Shown piece after piece: positions 7,196 through 14,166 of a stretch of 15,341 bases of DNA. Below the pieces are notes generated by a model, which saw nothing but the letters and a program-made list of their open reading frames with translations, made no database searches and was not told the DNA's origin. Position numbers and translations under genes: made by a program. The stretch's first letter is position 1; each line of letters begins with the position of its first letter. This DNA comes from Verrucomicrobia subdivision 3 bacterium UBA7542 (lineage in GTDB: Bacteria > Verrucomicrobiota > Verrucomicrobiia > Limisphaerales > UBA11358): assembly GCA_002479245.1 (NCBI GenBank), contig DLMG01000049.1, forward strand, positions 5,254 to 20,594. The letters are read 5' to 3'.

Positions 7196-8923
7196 TTAAT
7201 TGCCGCCAGTTTTCGTGCCAAACATCTTTGCGCCCATCTTGAGCGACATTGCCCCCATCGCGCGGCGGTTGGAGAGGAATTTTTGGAAAACGGCCAGTTG
7301 GTCCGGCGACAAAATGGTTTGCGCACGCGTCACGTAAAGCTGATCGAGCTTTTCCTGCTCCTGTTGATACCGGTTGATGTTTTCGTCGGAATACATGGAC
7401 GTAACTCCCGCCGTCAACTTGCTTTTGTCGGAATAATCCACCGTGAACTTGAAATTCTGGCGTTCATCAGCCATCGCCTGGATCAACTGTTCGGTCTGAT
7501 CGGCGGTCAATTCCAGGCCGCCAGCCAGTTGTTCCTCAAATCCGGCCGGCCCGCTGACCGCCGCCCGTTCAAAATAGTTTTTATCGTAGGCCTGATACGC
7601 CGCAAAGCCATCCGCGCCCAGCAGCTCTTTGATTTGTTTGTCCACGTCAGCTTTCTCCGCGTTGATTTGGTCAACGAGCTGCTTTTGCTGTGCGGCCGTC
7701 ATTTTGCCGGAAAGCATGTCCGTCCCGGCGTCCATGCCCGCAGTGGTTTTGCTGATCAGTAATTGCTTCAAGGCCGATTCTTGGTCCGGCGTCAAATGCA
7801 AATCGGCAAACAGCTTCGCGTAAATCTTATCCACGCTGCTGGCCATGGCGGTCTTCATGAACTCCCGCATCTGCGGGCTTTTGGCCATGTCAGCCAGGGA
7901 ATTGTCCGACTGTGAGCGCTTGGTGGCATCGGCGCTCAAAGCCGTCACCTGGCCTCGCAATTTCAAAAGCTCGCTTTGGTTCGGATTTGATTTCAGCCGT
8001 AAAATTTCCGCCAGCAATCCAGCCAACCGATTCGTCGCGTCGTCGCGTTCGCGTTGCAGTTGCCGGAACTGGTTGGCCAGCGGTGCTTGCTGTTTCTGAA
8101 GTGCCTGATTTTGTTCACTCAGTTGCGAAGCTCGGCGCGCTTCGTAGATTCCCGTGCCGACAGCGGTGACGATGGTGGCGGTGATGAGGGTTTTTTGCAG
8201 TGTGGTCATGGCAATGGTTTTGATGGCGGTGGCAGTTGCGGTGGTGACAAGGGTTGTTCCGGCAAGAACAGCGGCGGTGGAAATGGTGACCGCCAATCCT
8301 GCTGGTGCGGCTTGGACGGCGTTGGCCACGATGACCGCCGAAAGCAGGGTGGCGGTGGTGGTGATTCCACGTCGGGTCAGATGCTCATGAAGTTTCTCCA
8401 GCGCCCGGCTCACTCGCTTTTGCGCCGTGTCATCACTCACGCCGAGCGCCCGGCCGACCGCGCTAAAATCGTGGTTCTCGAAAAAGCGGAGCAGCAGGGC
8501 ATCGCGGTCTTCGTCGCTCAAGTTGTCCATCGCTTCATCGAGAACAGGGCGGACGCGATCCCAGTCCGGCGCGGTTTCGGAGTTGGAAAGGAGTTGTTCC
8601 ATGGCCTGTCTTTCGTGCGCGAGGCGGCGGCGGTCGTCGCGCAATTGGTTGAGGGCTGCAAAGCGCGTGCTGCGGTATAGCCAGCCGACGAGGGATGCGT
8701 TATCCACCAGCTTGTCCGCCAGTGGCCGGGCCTTGCGCGCGAGGTCGGTGAAGACGCTTTGGGCGACGTCGCAAGCGAGGTCGGACGAATTCACGCATCG
8801 CAACGCCGCCGAGTACACGAGGTCGGTATGGCGCGTGACGATTTCGCGGAACGCGGGTTCGCATCCGTGTTCGGCGTAATCGCGCAGCAATTGGGCGTCG
8901 GACTGTTCCTGCATCTCACCCAT
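7196..8923 (-). CDS. sigma-2: ECF-type sigma factor fused to membrane segments, coiled coil and LTxxQ-repeat domain
   Basis: 575 residues, the longest of the four. Sigma region 2 lies at about 15-85 and region 4 at about 121-182 (LSDEDRDALLLRFFENH, GVSDDTAQKRVSRALEK). A hydrophobic stretch (188-235, with ANAVQAAP at 200-207) and a further helix (243-260) are followed by a coiled coil (263-330). The C-terminal half is helical and charged, with three LTxxQ-like motifs: LTPDQ 377-381, LTADQ 472-476 and LSPDQ 538-542. Such motifs are typical of the periplasmic envelope-stress proteins Spy and CpxP, so this part is probably outside the cytoplasm; three hydrophobic passes would put it there. The start (8923) lies in a 16-base block identical to that of sigma-1. 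Its nearest relative in the window by domain make-up is sigma-4. Confidence 0.86.
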   Translation of the reverse strand: MGEMQEQSDAQLLRDYAEHGCEPAFREIVTRHTDLVYSAALRCVNSSDLACDVAQSVFTDLARKARPLADKLVDNASLVGWLYRSTRFAALNQLRDDRRRLAHERQAMEQLLSNSETAPDWDRVRPVLDEAMDNLSDEDRDALLLRFFENHDFSAVGRALGVSDDTAQKRVSRALEKLHEHLTRRGITTTATLLSAVIVANAVQAAPAGLAVTISTAAVLAGTTLVTTATATAIKTIAMTTLQKTLITATIVTAVGTGIYEARRASQLSEQNQALQKQQAPLANQFRQLQRERDDATNRLAGLLAEILRLKSNPNQSELLKLRGQVTALSADATKRSQSDNSLADMAKSPQMREFMKTAMASSVDKIYAKLFADLHLTPDQESALKQLLISKTTAGMDAGTDMLSGKMTAAQQKQLVDQINAEKADVDKQIKELLGADGFAAYQAYDKNYFERAAVSGPAGFEEQLAGGLELTADQTEQLIQAMADERQNFKFTVDYSDKSKLTAGVTSMYSDENINRYQQEQEKLDQLYVTRAQTILSPDQLAVFQKFLSNRRAMGAMSLKMGAKMFGTKTGGN

Positions 8924-8942
8924 TAAACAACCAAGGGCGGCG

Positions 8943-8954
8943 AAATCCGACAAA
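8943..8954 (-). promoter_or_regulatory. conserved upstream block of sigma-2 (TTTGTCGGATTT)
   Basis: The 12-base word is identical to that before sigma-1 and at the same distance from the ATG (22 bases after GTCGGA). An A-rich run and CCC flank it upstream on the minus strand in both. Confidence 0.4.
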
Positions 8955-8971
8955 GTTTTTTGGGAGATTTG

Positions 8972-9033
8972 ATTTCGCCGGCGCACAGTTCCGCCACGAC
9001 ATCGCGGCGAAGGCTTTGTGGCCGCGTTTGTGA
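8972..9033 (+). pseudogene. purD 3'-end remnant, copy 2
   Basis: Bases 8972-9017 match 5441-5486 at 41 of 46 positions and read in frame as GAQFRHDIAAKALWPRL before a TGA at 9031-9033. The R-to-H change and extended tail show decay. It lies between the sigma-2 5' flank and the sigma-3 3' end, the same relative position as copy 1. Confidence 0.82.
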
Positions 9034-9041
9034 AAACGCGG
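9022..9041. repeat. perfect 8-bp stem hairpin
   Basis: CCGCGTTT (9022-9029) and AAACGCGG (9034-9041) are exact complements around a 4-base loop. It overlaps the end of the purD remnant and sits just beyond the sigma-3 terminator hairpin, so it may be a second termination or mRNA-end structure. Confidence 0.5.
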
Positions 9042-9067
9042 AGAAAACCGCACTTCGGCAGGTGCGG
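9042..9067 (-). terminator. probable intrinsic terminator of sigma-3
   Basis: Reading the minus strand 21 bases after the sigma-3 stop, CCGCAC (9067-9062) and GTGCGG (9053-9048) form a GC-rich 6-bp stem with an 8-base loop. The stem can be extended outward by A:T and G:U pairs and is followed directly by TTTTCT. Stem plus T-run fits a rho-independent terminator. Confidence 0.6.
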
Positions 9068-9087
9068 CTTCACCAGTTGCCTGAACT

Positions 9088-10536
9088 TCAGTGACTGCCA
9101 ATCGCGTCGTTGATTTTGGCCGCAAGCTCCCTGGCCTCCTCCTTGGTGAAGTGGCCGGTTATCTGGACTTTGCCGTCGGATATTTCCGACCGGATCACCG
9201 GCGCCAAATACAAATGGCCGTCCAACACAATGGCCAGGCGTTTGTTGATGTTCTCTTTTGTGACTGCGGCAAACAGTTCCTTGCCGACGTCACTGAGCTC
9301 GACATTGATTTCCGGATCGCCGGAGGACGCGTCCCGCTCAACCGTGGCTGAACGGATTGCCGTATAATCCATCAAGGGCGTTTTCTGCACGTGCAGGGTT
9401 TCTCCGCCGGCACCGCTGGCGTTGTTGGTCATTGGCTCGGTATCCTCCCCGGGTTCATCGAGAACAAGCTGCAACTGGAAGGGGGCTGGCAGGTTCGTTT
9501 GTGATGTCACATCCGATGCGGGCTGGCCGGTCGGGCCGGGCGTCTTCGACTGCGCTGTAGCCACTGCCTGCTCAAGCTCGCGCTGTTGTCGTCGCAGCGC
9601 TCCGACCTCACCCCGAAGCTTCAGCAACTCTCTCAAACGTTCGCTGCTCAAGGAAGGTGATCGATTGCCCTGAGCGACACGATTGGAAAGGTTTTCGTTG
9701 TCGCTTTTGAGTTGCGCGGTTTGTTGGCGCAAAGACTGGTTTTCATCACGTAGTCGCGAGGCTTGGTGTGCTTCATAGATTCCTGTGCCGACGGCGGCTG
9801 CGAGCAGCGCGGCGGTGATGGTTTTTTGCATCGTAGTCATGGCAATGGCTTTGGTGGCGGCAATTACGGTTGAAGTTTGAGCGGCAGTTCCGGCCAGAAC
9901 AGCGGTGGTGGCAATGGTGACGGCCAGACCAACCGGCGCGGCCTGGACGGCGTTGGCGGAAATCAAAACAGCCAGTGCACTCGCGCCGACGGTCACGTTG
10001 CGTTTCGAGAAAAAATCACGCAACCGCTCGATGGCCCGGCTGACGCGCTTCTGCGCGGCGTCCTCGGTTGTGCCAAAGGTTTGCGCCATCTCGCGGGCGG
10101 ATTTGCGTTCGAAGTAGCGCAACAACAGTGCGTCGCGGTCCGGTTCGCTCAACTCGCCGAGTGCGGCGTCGAGATGCGGGGCGATGTGTTCCCAAGTGGC
10201 TTCGGGTTCGGCGGCAAACAATTCGTTTATGGCGGCGGCCTCCTGTTCGCGGGCGCGGCGGCGCACCTCGGAGCGGATTGCATTGGCCGCGATGTTTTGT
10301 GCCGTGCGATGCAGCCAGCCGGACAGAACGGAACGATCCGTGAGTTGCCCGGCATTCTGCGCCAGCGCGACAAAAGCATTTTGCGTCACGTCCTCGGCCA
10401 GGTGCGAATCGCGAACCATGCGCAAAGCGACGGAATAGACGAAGTCAACATGCCGTCGCACGAGTTCGGCAAACGCCGCCTCCGAGCGGTGCCCGGTATA
10501 ATCGCGCAAAAGCTGTTGGTCGGTCAGACTGTTCAC
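9088..10536 (-). CDS. sigma-3: ECF-type sigma factor fused to membrane segments, coiled coil and SecD head-like domain
   Basis: 482 residues with a GTG start at 10536, which aligns with codon 4 of sigma-1 and sigma-2. Sigma region 2 is at about 15-90, region 4 at about 128-176 (LSEPDRDALLLRYFERK, TTEDAAQKRVSRAIERL). A hydrophobic stretch 181-228 carries ANAVQAAP (194-201), a further helix covers 238-254, and the coiled coil 258-325. After a Pro/Ser/Thr linker, residues 350-480 resemble the head subdomain of the periplasmic P1 region of SecD: a paired-strand segment, then NVELSDVGKELFAAVTKENI, KRLAIVLDGHLYLAPVIRS and ITGHFTKEEARELAAKI. In SecD this part helps protein translocation outside the membrane, so here it is probably also periplasmic. 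A GC hairpin with T-run follows the stop. Fusion of a sigma factor to this domain is not something I can match to a studied protein. Confidence 0.86.
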   Translation of the reverse strand: MNSLTDQQLLRDYTGHRSEAAFAELVRRHVDFVYSVALRMVRDSHLAEDVTQNAFVALAQNAGQLTDRSVLSGWLHRTAQNIAANAIRSEVRRRAREQEAAAINELFAAEPEATWEHIAPHLDAALGELSEPDRDALLLRYFERKSAREMAQTFGTTEDAAQKRVSRAIERLRDFFSKRNVTVGASALAVLISANAVQAAPVGLAVTIATTAVLAGTAAQTSTVIAATKAIAMTTMQKTITAALLAAAVGTGIYEAHQASRLRDENQSLRQQTAQLKSDNENLSNRVAQGNRSPSLSSERLRELLKLRGEVGALRRQQRELEQAVATAQSKTPGPTGQPASDVTSQTNLPAPFQLQLVLDEPGEDTEPMTNNASGAGGETLHVQKTPLMDYTAIRSATVERDASSGDPEINVELSDVGKELFAAVTKENINKRLAIVLDGHLYLAPVIRSEISDGKVQITGHFTKEEARELAAKINDAIGSH

Positions 10537-10562
10537 TCACCTAATAGTACCCGCCGCCGCTC

Positions 10563-10574
10563 AAATCGGACAGG
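10563..10574 (-). promoter_or_regulatory. degenerate conserved upstream block of sigma-3
   Basis: The minus strand reads CCTGTCCGATTT, a 9/12 match to the TTTGTCGGATTT block before sigma-1 and sigma-2. GTCCGA ends 29 bases before the GTG. It is the weakest of the four copies. Confidence 0.3.
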
Positions 10575-10578
10575 GAAA

Positions 10579-10650
10579 GGTAAAATCCATTTCGACGGCG
10601 CGCATTTCCGCCGCGATATTGTGGCGAAAGCTTTGTTGGAGTCGAGATAA
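10579..10650 (+). pseudogene. purD 3'-end remnant, copy 3
   Basis: An in-frame tail reads GKIHFDGAHFRRDIVAKALLESR then TAA (10648-10650). Relative to real purD it keeps K-I-x-F-D-G-A-x-F-R-R-D-I-x-A-K-A-L, so it is the best preserved at protein level but more diverged in DNA (the 46-base core is 10589-10634). A long frame continues leftwards from it but is antisense to sigma-3 and has no purD similarity. Confidence 0.82.
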
Positions 10651-10771
10651 CGAGACTTAAATTTTCCAAACCGCGAACGATGCGAAATACACGAACGGTT
10701 TTTATTCATTTAGAGACCCCTCACGTCGTCTCCTACGTTCGGCAAACGCCGCTGTTGATCGGTCAACGTTC

Positions 10772-11074
10772 TCATTCCGTGCGTGAAGACAAATAGGCGC
10801 ATACCAGGCACAAAACGGTGATGGACGCGGCTCCAGTAATCAGCTCGATGCCAGTTCCTGCTCCCTTGGCTTTCACGATGAGCAATGGAACAGCCACTAA
10901 TGCGATCAAAAGCAAAGTGATCGGGATAGCGCTCGGGCGCGCGAAATTCACCGTCCAACCCATCCACTTGAGACGCCTTGGTACGATCGCTCGCGGATCT
11001 GCCTTGCAATAATAGATGCGCCACTTCCAATTGCGTGGGTCTTTCCAACAAGTTTCGATTTCTTCTCGTGTCAT
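10772..11074 (-). CDS. small membrane protein with DUF5808-like motif
   Basis: 100 residues. The start at 11074 is chosen because GGAGGA sits at the right distance; the frame extends 12 codons further upstream without such a site. Residues about 2-45 contain WKDPRNWKWRIYYCKADPR, IVPRR and GWTVNFARP, which match the pattern of DUF5808 domains (W-x-x-x-x-Y-x-x-x-DPR-x-x-VP-x-R-x-x-G-W-T-x-NF). Two hydrophobic helices follow (about 50-67 and 75-94), so it is probably an inner-membrane protein with the DUF motif in the cytoplasm. Function unknown. It lies 103 bases downstream of sigma-4 on the same strand and may be cotranscribed with it. It is the only other gene inside the sigma array and has the only strong ribosome site there. 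Confidence 0.75.
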   Translation of the reverse strand: MTREEIETCWKDPRNWKWRIYYCKADPRAIVPRRLKWMGWTVNFARPSAIPITLLLIALVAVPLLIVKAKGAGTGIELITGAASITVLCLVCAYLSSRTE

Positions 11075-11077
11075 ATA

Positions 11078-11083
11078 TCCTCC
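11078..11083 (-). promoter_or_regulatory. ribosome binding site GGAGGA of the DUF5808-like gene
   Basis: GGAGGA on the minus strand ends three bases before the ATG at 11074. It decides the start codon and stands out because most genes in the window lack a clear Shine-Dalgarno. Confidence 0.7.
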
Positions 11084-11177
11084 AGACGCCCAACAAGCAA
11101 TGTGCCCCAAGGTGCTTTGTAATGTTTCATGGTTGAATTGATGATTTGAATTGCTGCCTGATGACTCACTGGCCCGG

Positions 11178-12827
11178 CTATTTCGAAATGGGCGCCATCA
11201 GTTTTCGGTTCATGATGAGCATCGTCTGACTGCTTTTAAGCGCGTTGGTCCTGAATTCTTGAAACTTGTTCAGTTCATCCGCGTTGAGAAAAGTGCTGGC
11301 GCTCGCGGCAACCTGTCCGTAGATGCTGTCCAAGAGTTGGAGGCTTTGCGCGCCTTCTTCTTCCGAGGCGATGTTGCCGAAATTAAGCATTGGCACCGTC
11401 TGGTAATCGGCGGGCAGACCGGCGGCAGCCAGTGCGGATTGGGTTGCCTGCTGCATGGCTTGTAAAAGCTGGCTTTTCTTATCCGCCACCGTTGCCGGGT
11501 CGCCGGTCAGACTGCCCGCGAATTGCGCGGCGGTCAGGGTGCTGGCCAGGTTCTTCGTGTAATCCAGATATTGCGCCAGCCCGTCCGGGCCGACGAGCGC
11601 CAGCAATTTGTCTTGCAAGGCCGAATTCTGGGCGGAAAACAACTGGTCTATCTCACCCTGATTCTTGTTGTCGTGCAATGCTTGGGTGATGAGATCAATG
11701 CTGTCCATGACATGATCGGCAAGGAGGTCATTAAATTGACCCGCCTGTTCGGGTGTCAGGTTCAAGCGTTTGACCAGGTCGGAGTAGATGGCACTCATGC
11801 CCATTTTTTGCTGATCACGCAGAGCTTTCCGGGTTTCCGGATTGGCGGTTAACTTGTTCAGGGCGCTCTGGCTGCCGGCGATGGCTTTTTCCTGACGCAA
11901 CGCTCCCACTTCGCCGCGCAGTTTTAACACTTCGGACGGATTCTTTTTCACCCTGGCCAGTTCGTCCGCCAAGGACGCCAGCCGGTTCGTCGCATCGTCG
12001 CGTTCGCGTTGCAACTGCTGGAGGTTTTGAACCTGGTCTTGAACTTGGTTTCGCAAGTTTGAAGCCTGGTGCGCTTCGTAAATTCCCGCGCCGACGACAA
12101 CGGCGAGCGCGGCGGTGATGAGTGTTTTTTGAATTGTGGTCATGGCGATGGTCTTGGTTGCGGTGATTATGGTTGAAGTGGAAATGGCGGTTCCGGCCAG
12201 AACAGCAGCGGCGGAAATGGTGGCGGCAAGTCCAACCGGCGCGGCGTGAACGGCGTTCGCAGAAATCAAAACAGCGAGTCCGCTCGTGCCAACGGTCACG
12301 TTGCGCTTGGAGAAAAATTCGCCCAGGCGCTCGACGGCACGGCTCACGCGTTTTTGGGCGGTGTCCTCAGAGGTTCCCAAGGCTTGGCCGACTTCGCGGA
12401 GGGATTTATTTTCGAAGTAGCGGAGCAGGACGGCGGTGCGGTCGGTGTCGTCGAGCGTGTGCATGGCTTCGTCGAGGAAAGGTTCGACGTGCGTCCAGTC
12501 AGAGGCGGTGGCGTTCATGGCATTCATCTCCACAGCGATTTGTTCGCGCAATTGCCGGCGGGATTCGCGGCGGACGACATCAATAGCGGTGCGGCGCGTG
12601 ACTTGATAAAGCCAGGCCGTCAAAACGGTGTCGGGCTTCAATTTGCCGGCGTTCCGCGCGAGGTCGGTGAAGACGGATTGCGCAACTTCCTCGGCCAGTT
12701 GCGGCGAACGCACCTGCCGCACGGCGGCGGAATAAACCAGATCCACGTGTCGGCGGACGATTTCCGTGAAGGCGTCCTGCGCTTTGTTCCGCGCGTATTG
12801 TCCCAGCAAATCCAAATCGCTTGTCAT
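11178..12827 (-). CDS. sigma-4: ECF-type sigma factor fused to membrane segments, coiled coil and LTxxQ-type domain
   Basis: 549 residues from the ATG at 12827; a TTG 14 codons upstream also keeps the frame but lies inside the conserved upstream block and is not favoured. Sigma region 2 is at about 15-85, region 4 at about 124-172 (LDDTDRTAVLLRYFENKS, TSEDTAQKRVSRAVERL). The hydrophobic stretch is 177-226 with ANAVHAAP (190-197), then a helix 234-250, a coiled coil 251-316, and a mostly helical, Ala/Gln-rich C-terminal domain. That domain has LNLTPEQ (LTPEQ 357-361), a GPDGLAQYLDYTK segment resembling GADGFAAYQAYDK in sigma-2, and LNADELNKFQEF near the end. Sigma-2 and sigma-4 therefore share a Spy/CpxP-like module. 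It is the rightmost unit of the array and has no purD remnant on its 5' side, as expected for the end unit of a tandem expansion. Confidence 0.86.
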   Translation of the reverse strand: MTSDLDLLGQYARNKAQDAFTEIVRRHVDLVYSAAVRQVRSPQLAEEVAQSVFTDLARNAGKLKPDTVLTAWLYQVTRRTAIDVVRRESRRQLREQIAVEMNAMNATASDWTHVEPFLDEAMHTLDDTDRTAVLLRYFENKSLREVGQALGTSEDTAQKRVSRAVERLGEFFSKRNVTVGTSGLAVLISANAVHAAPVGLAATISAAAVLAGTAISTSTIITATKTIAMTTIQKTLITAALAVVVGAGIYEAHQASNLRNQVQDQVQNLQQLQRERDDATNRLASLADELARVKKNPSEVLKLRGEVGALRQEKAIAGSQSALNKLTANPETRKALRDQQKMGMSAIYSDLVKRLNLTPEQAGQFNDLLADHVMDSIDLITQALHDNKNQGEIDQLFSAQNSALQDKLLALVGPDGLAQYLDYTKNLASTLTAAQFAGSLTGDPATVADKKSQLLQAMQQATQSALAAAGLPADYQTVPMLNFGNIASEEEGAQSLQLLDSIYGQVAASASTFLNADELNKFQEFRTNALKSSQTMLIMNRKLMAPISK

Positions 12828-12858
12828 TCTTTTAAAAGCATATCGCCACCGTCGGCTG

Positions 12859-12870
12859 AAATCCGACAAA
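12859..12870 (-). promoter_or_regulatory. conserved upstream block of sigma-4 (TTTGTCGGATTT)
   Basis: The minus strand carries the exact 12-base word seen before sigma-1 and sigma-2, 34 bases (after GTCGGA) from the ATG. Because flanking sequence here is otherwise unlike that of the other units, conservation of this word argues for function. Confidence 0.45.
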
Positions 12871-12892
12871 ATTTCTTCGCATTTTAACCGTA

Positions 12893-12911
12893 GTAGTCCC
12901 GTCCTGCGGGA
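12893..12911 (+). repeat. REP-like element: GTAG plus hairpin (left member of pair)
   Basis: GTAG (12893-12896) is followed by a 5-bp stem TCCCG/CGGGA (12897-12901 with 12907-12911) around a 5-base loop. It faces an oppositely oriented element at 12985-13005, as in the pair near cydA. Confidence 0.5.
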
Positions 12912-12984
12912 TCAGTTCGCTCCAACCTCAATAAAACCCTGGAGAATGAGCCGACTCACCAGTCTTCGCACCAGGCGCTACGAC

Positions 12985-13005
12985 CCGGCAGGCGCCGGCG
13001 GCTAC
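12985..13005 (-). repeat. REP-like element: GTAG plus hairpin (right member of pair)
   Basis: On the minus strand GTAG (13002-13005) precedes, after three bases, a 5-bp stem (12994-12998 with 12985-12989) and a 4-base loop. A second GTAG on the same strand lies just left of the stem, around 12978-12981. The pair sits in the divergent region between sigma-4 and the S41-like gene. Confidence 0.5.
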
Positions 13006-13062
13006 AGTTGAACATGCTCGCTCCTTTACTTTCGTGGTTTTGTCCCGCATTTTAAGCACAAT

Positions 13063-14145
13063 ATGACACGACGTTTTTTGAGTCTTTTCGCCTTTGCTTT
13101 GGCAGGTTTGCTGGCAACGCGCTGCTCCTTATATGCGGACCCGACAAATCCGGCGCCGGATTTCAAGGAAGTCTATGAGTTGCTGCGCACGAATCTCACG
13201 GGCATAACGGATGAAAATCTGAACCGTGCGGCGATCGAAGGCTTGCTGTCCCGGTTCCCCGGCAAGGTTTCATTGGTCGGCGGCGCGGTGGACGGGTCGG
13301 CGATCCCGCAAGGCGGGACGGCATTGAGCAAATCGGCGGTTTTGGAAAATGACGTTGTGTATCTGCGCATCGGCCGTGTTGCGGGAAACCTCGCGAACGA
13401 ATTGAGCGCGGCTTGCCGTGCATTGACCACCACCAATAAAATTGCCGGCGTCGTTCTGGATTTGCGGTTCGTCGGTGGCGACGATGCCGCATCGGCGCAG
13501 GCCACGGCGAATTTGTTTGCGTCAAAAAAGATCGTCGCCGGATCGCTGGTCGTGCTGGTGAACGGCGAAACGCGCGGCGTGGCGGAAACGCTGGCGGCGG
13601 CCTTGCGCCACGCGGGCGCGGGCCTGATCATCGGCAACCCGACGGCGGGCGAGGCGGCGACTTTCAAGGAATTCCCCCTGCGCAACGGCGAATGGCTGTG
13701 CATCGCGACGACGCCGGTCAAATCAGGCAATGGCCCGGCGATTCCATCCGGCGGTTTGCAGCCTGACATCGCCGTGACCGTGAGCGCGGACGACGAACGT
13801 GCGTTTTGGGAAAATCCCTACGCGTCACCGGCGCAGAACAACAACAGCCCCGGGGTCGCAACCAACAATTTGCTGCCGTTTATGGACCGCATCAGTGAGG
13901 CGGATTTGGTGTTGCAGAAGCAGCACGACGGGAAAACCATTGGAACGTCCGAGTTCCATACGCGGGACATGGATTTGCCCGGGCCGAGATTAATCCGCAG
14001 GCCAGGCGGTGACAATGCCGGCGATGAAGATTCCGCGCCGGCGCGGGCTGCGGAACCGCAAAAGCCGGTGATTCGCGACCCGGTTTTGGCGCGCGCGGTG
14101 GATTTGATCAAGGGTCTCGCTGTCGTGCACCAGTCGCGCCACTGA
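13063..14145 (+). CDS. exported S41 (C-terminal processing) peptidase-like protein, probably catalytically inactive
   Basis: 360 residues with an N-terminal signal peptide (MTRR, hydrophobic core 5-18, likely cleavage after YA at 25; the Cys at 21 lacks a proper lipobox). Residues about 97-240 follow the S41 core: VVYLRIGRV, GVVLDLRFVGGDDA, SLVVLVNGETRGVAET, GLIIGNPTAGEA, LRNGEWLCIATTPVK and GGLQPDIAV. In active CtpA-type enzymes the segment after VLVN contains the nucleophilic Ser (GSASASE pattern) and the later TxGKG carries the Lys; here the equivalents are GETRGVAE (169-175) and TAGEA, so both are missing. No PDZ domain is apparent. The last 120 residues are low-complexity and Pro/Asn-rich. 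Probably a periplasmic protein keeping a peptide-binding fold without proteolysis; an adaptor or structural role is only a guess. Confidence 0.75.
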   Translation: MTRRFLSLFAFALAGLLATRCSLYADPTNPAPDFKEVYELLRTNLTGITDENLNRAAIEGLLSRFPGKVSLVGGAVDGSAIPQGGTALSKSAVLENDVVYLRIGRVAGNLANELSAACRALTTTNKIAGVVLDLRFVGGDDAASAQATANLFASKKIVAGSLVVLVNGETRGVAETLAAALRHAGAGLIIGNPTAGEAATFKEFPLRNGEWLCIATTPVKSGNGPAIPSGGLQPDIAVTVSADDERAFWENPYASPAQNNNSPGVATNNLLPFMDRISEADLVLQKQHDGKTIGTSEFHTRDMDLPGPRLIRRPGGDNAGDEDSAPARAAEPQKPVIRDPVLARAVDLIKGLAVVHQSRH

Positions 14146-14166
14146 TTTCGGATTGACGATTCGCTT

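Noticed and set aside
9877..10650. 257-codon plus-strand frame ending in a PurD-like tail
   Set aside because: Most of it is the reverse frame of sigma-3. Only its last codons (10579-10650) are purD-derived, so it is annotated as a remnant, not a gene.
10651..10771. Possible terminator or small gene in the gap left of the DUF5808-like gene
   Set aside because: There is only a 5-bp inverted repeat (10754-10767) without a T-run and AT-rich degenerate sequence; no convincing frame or terminator.
5490..12827. Sigma array as a CRISPR-like or transposon array
   Set aside because: Units are 1.6-1.9 kb coding genes with diverged remnants between them; there are no short spacers, terminal inverted repeats or transposase.
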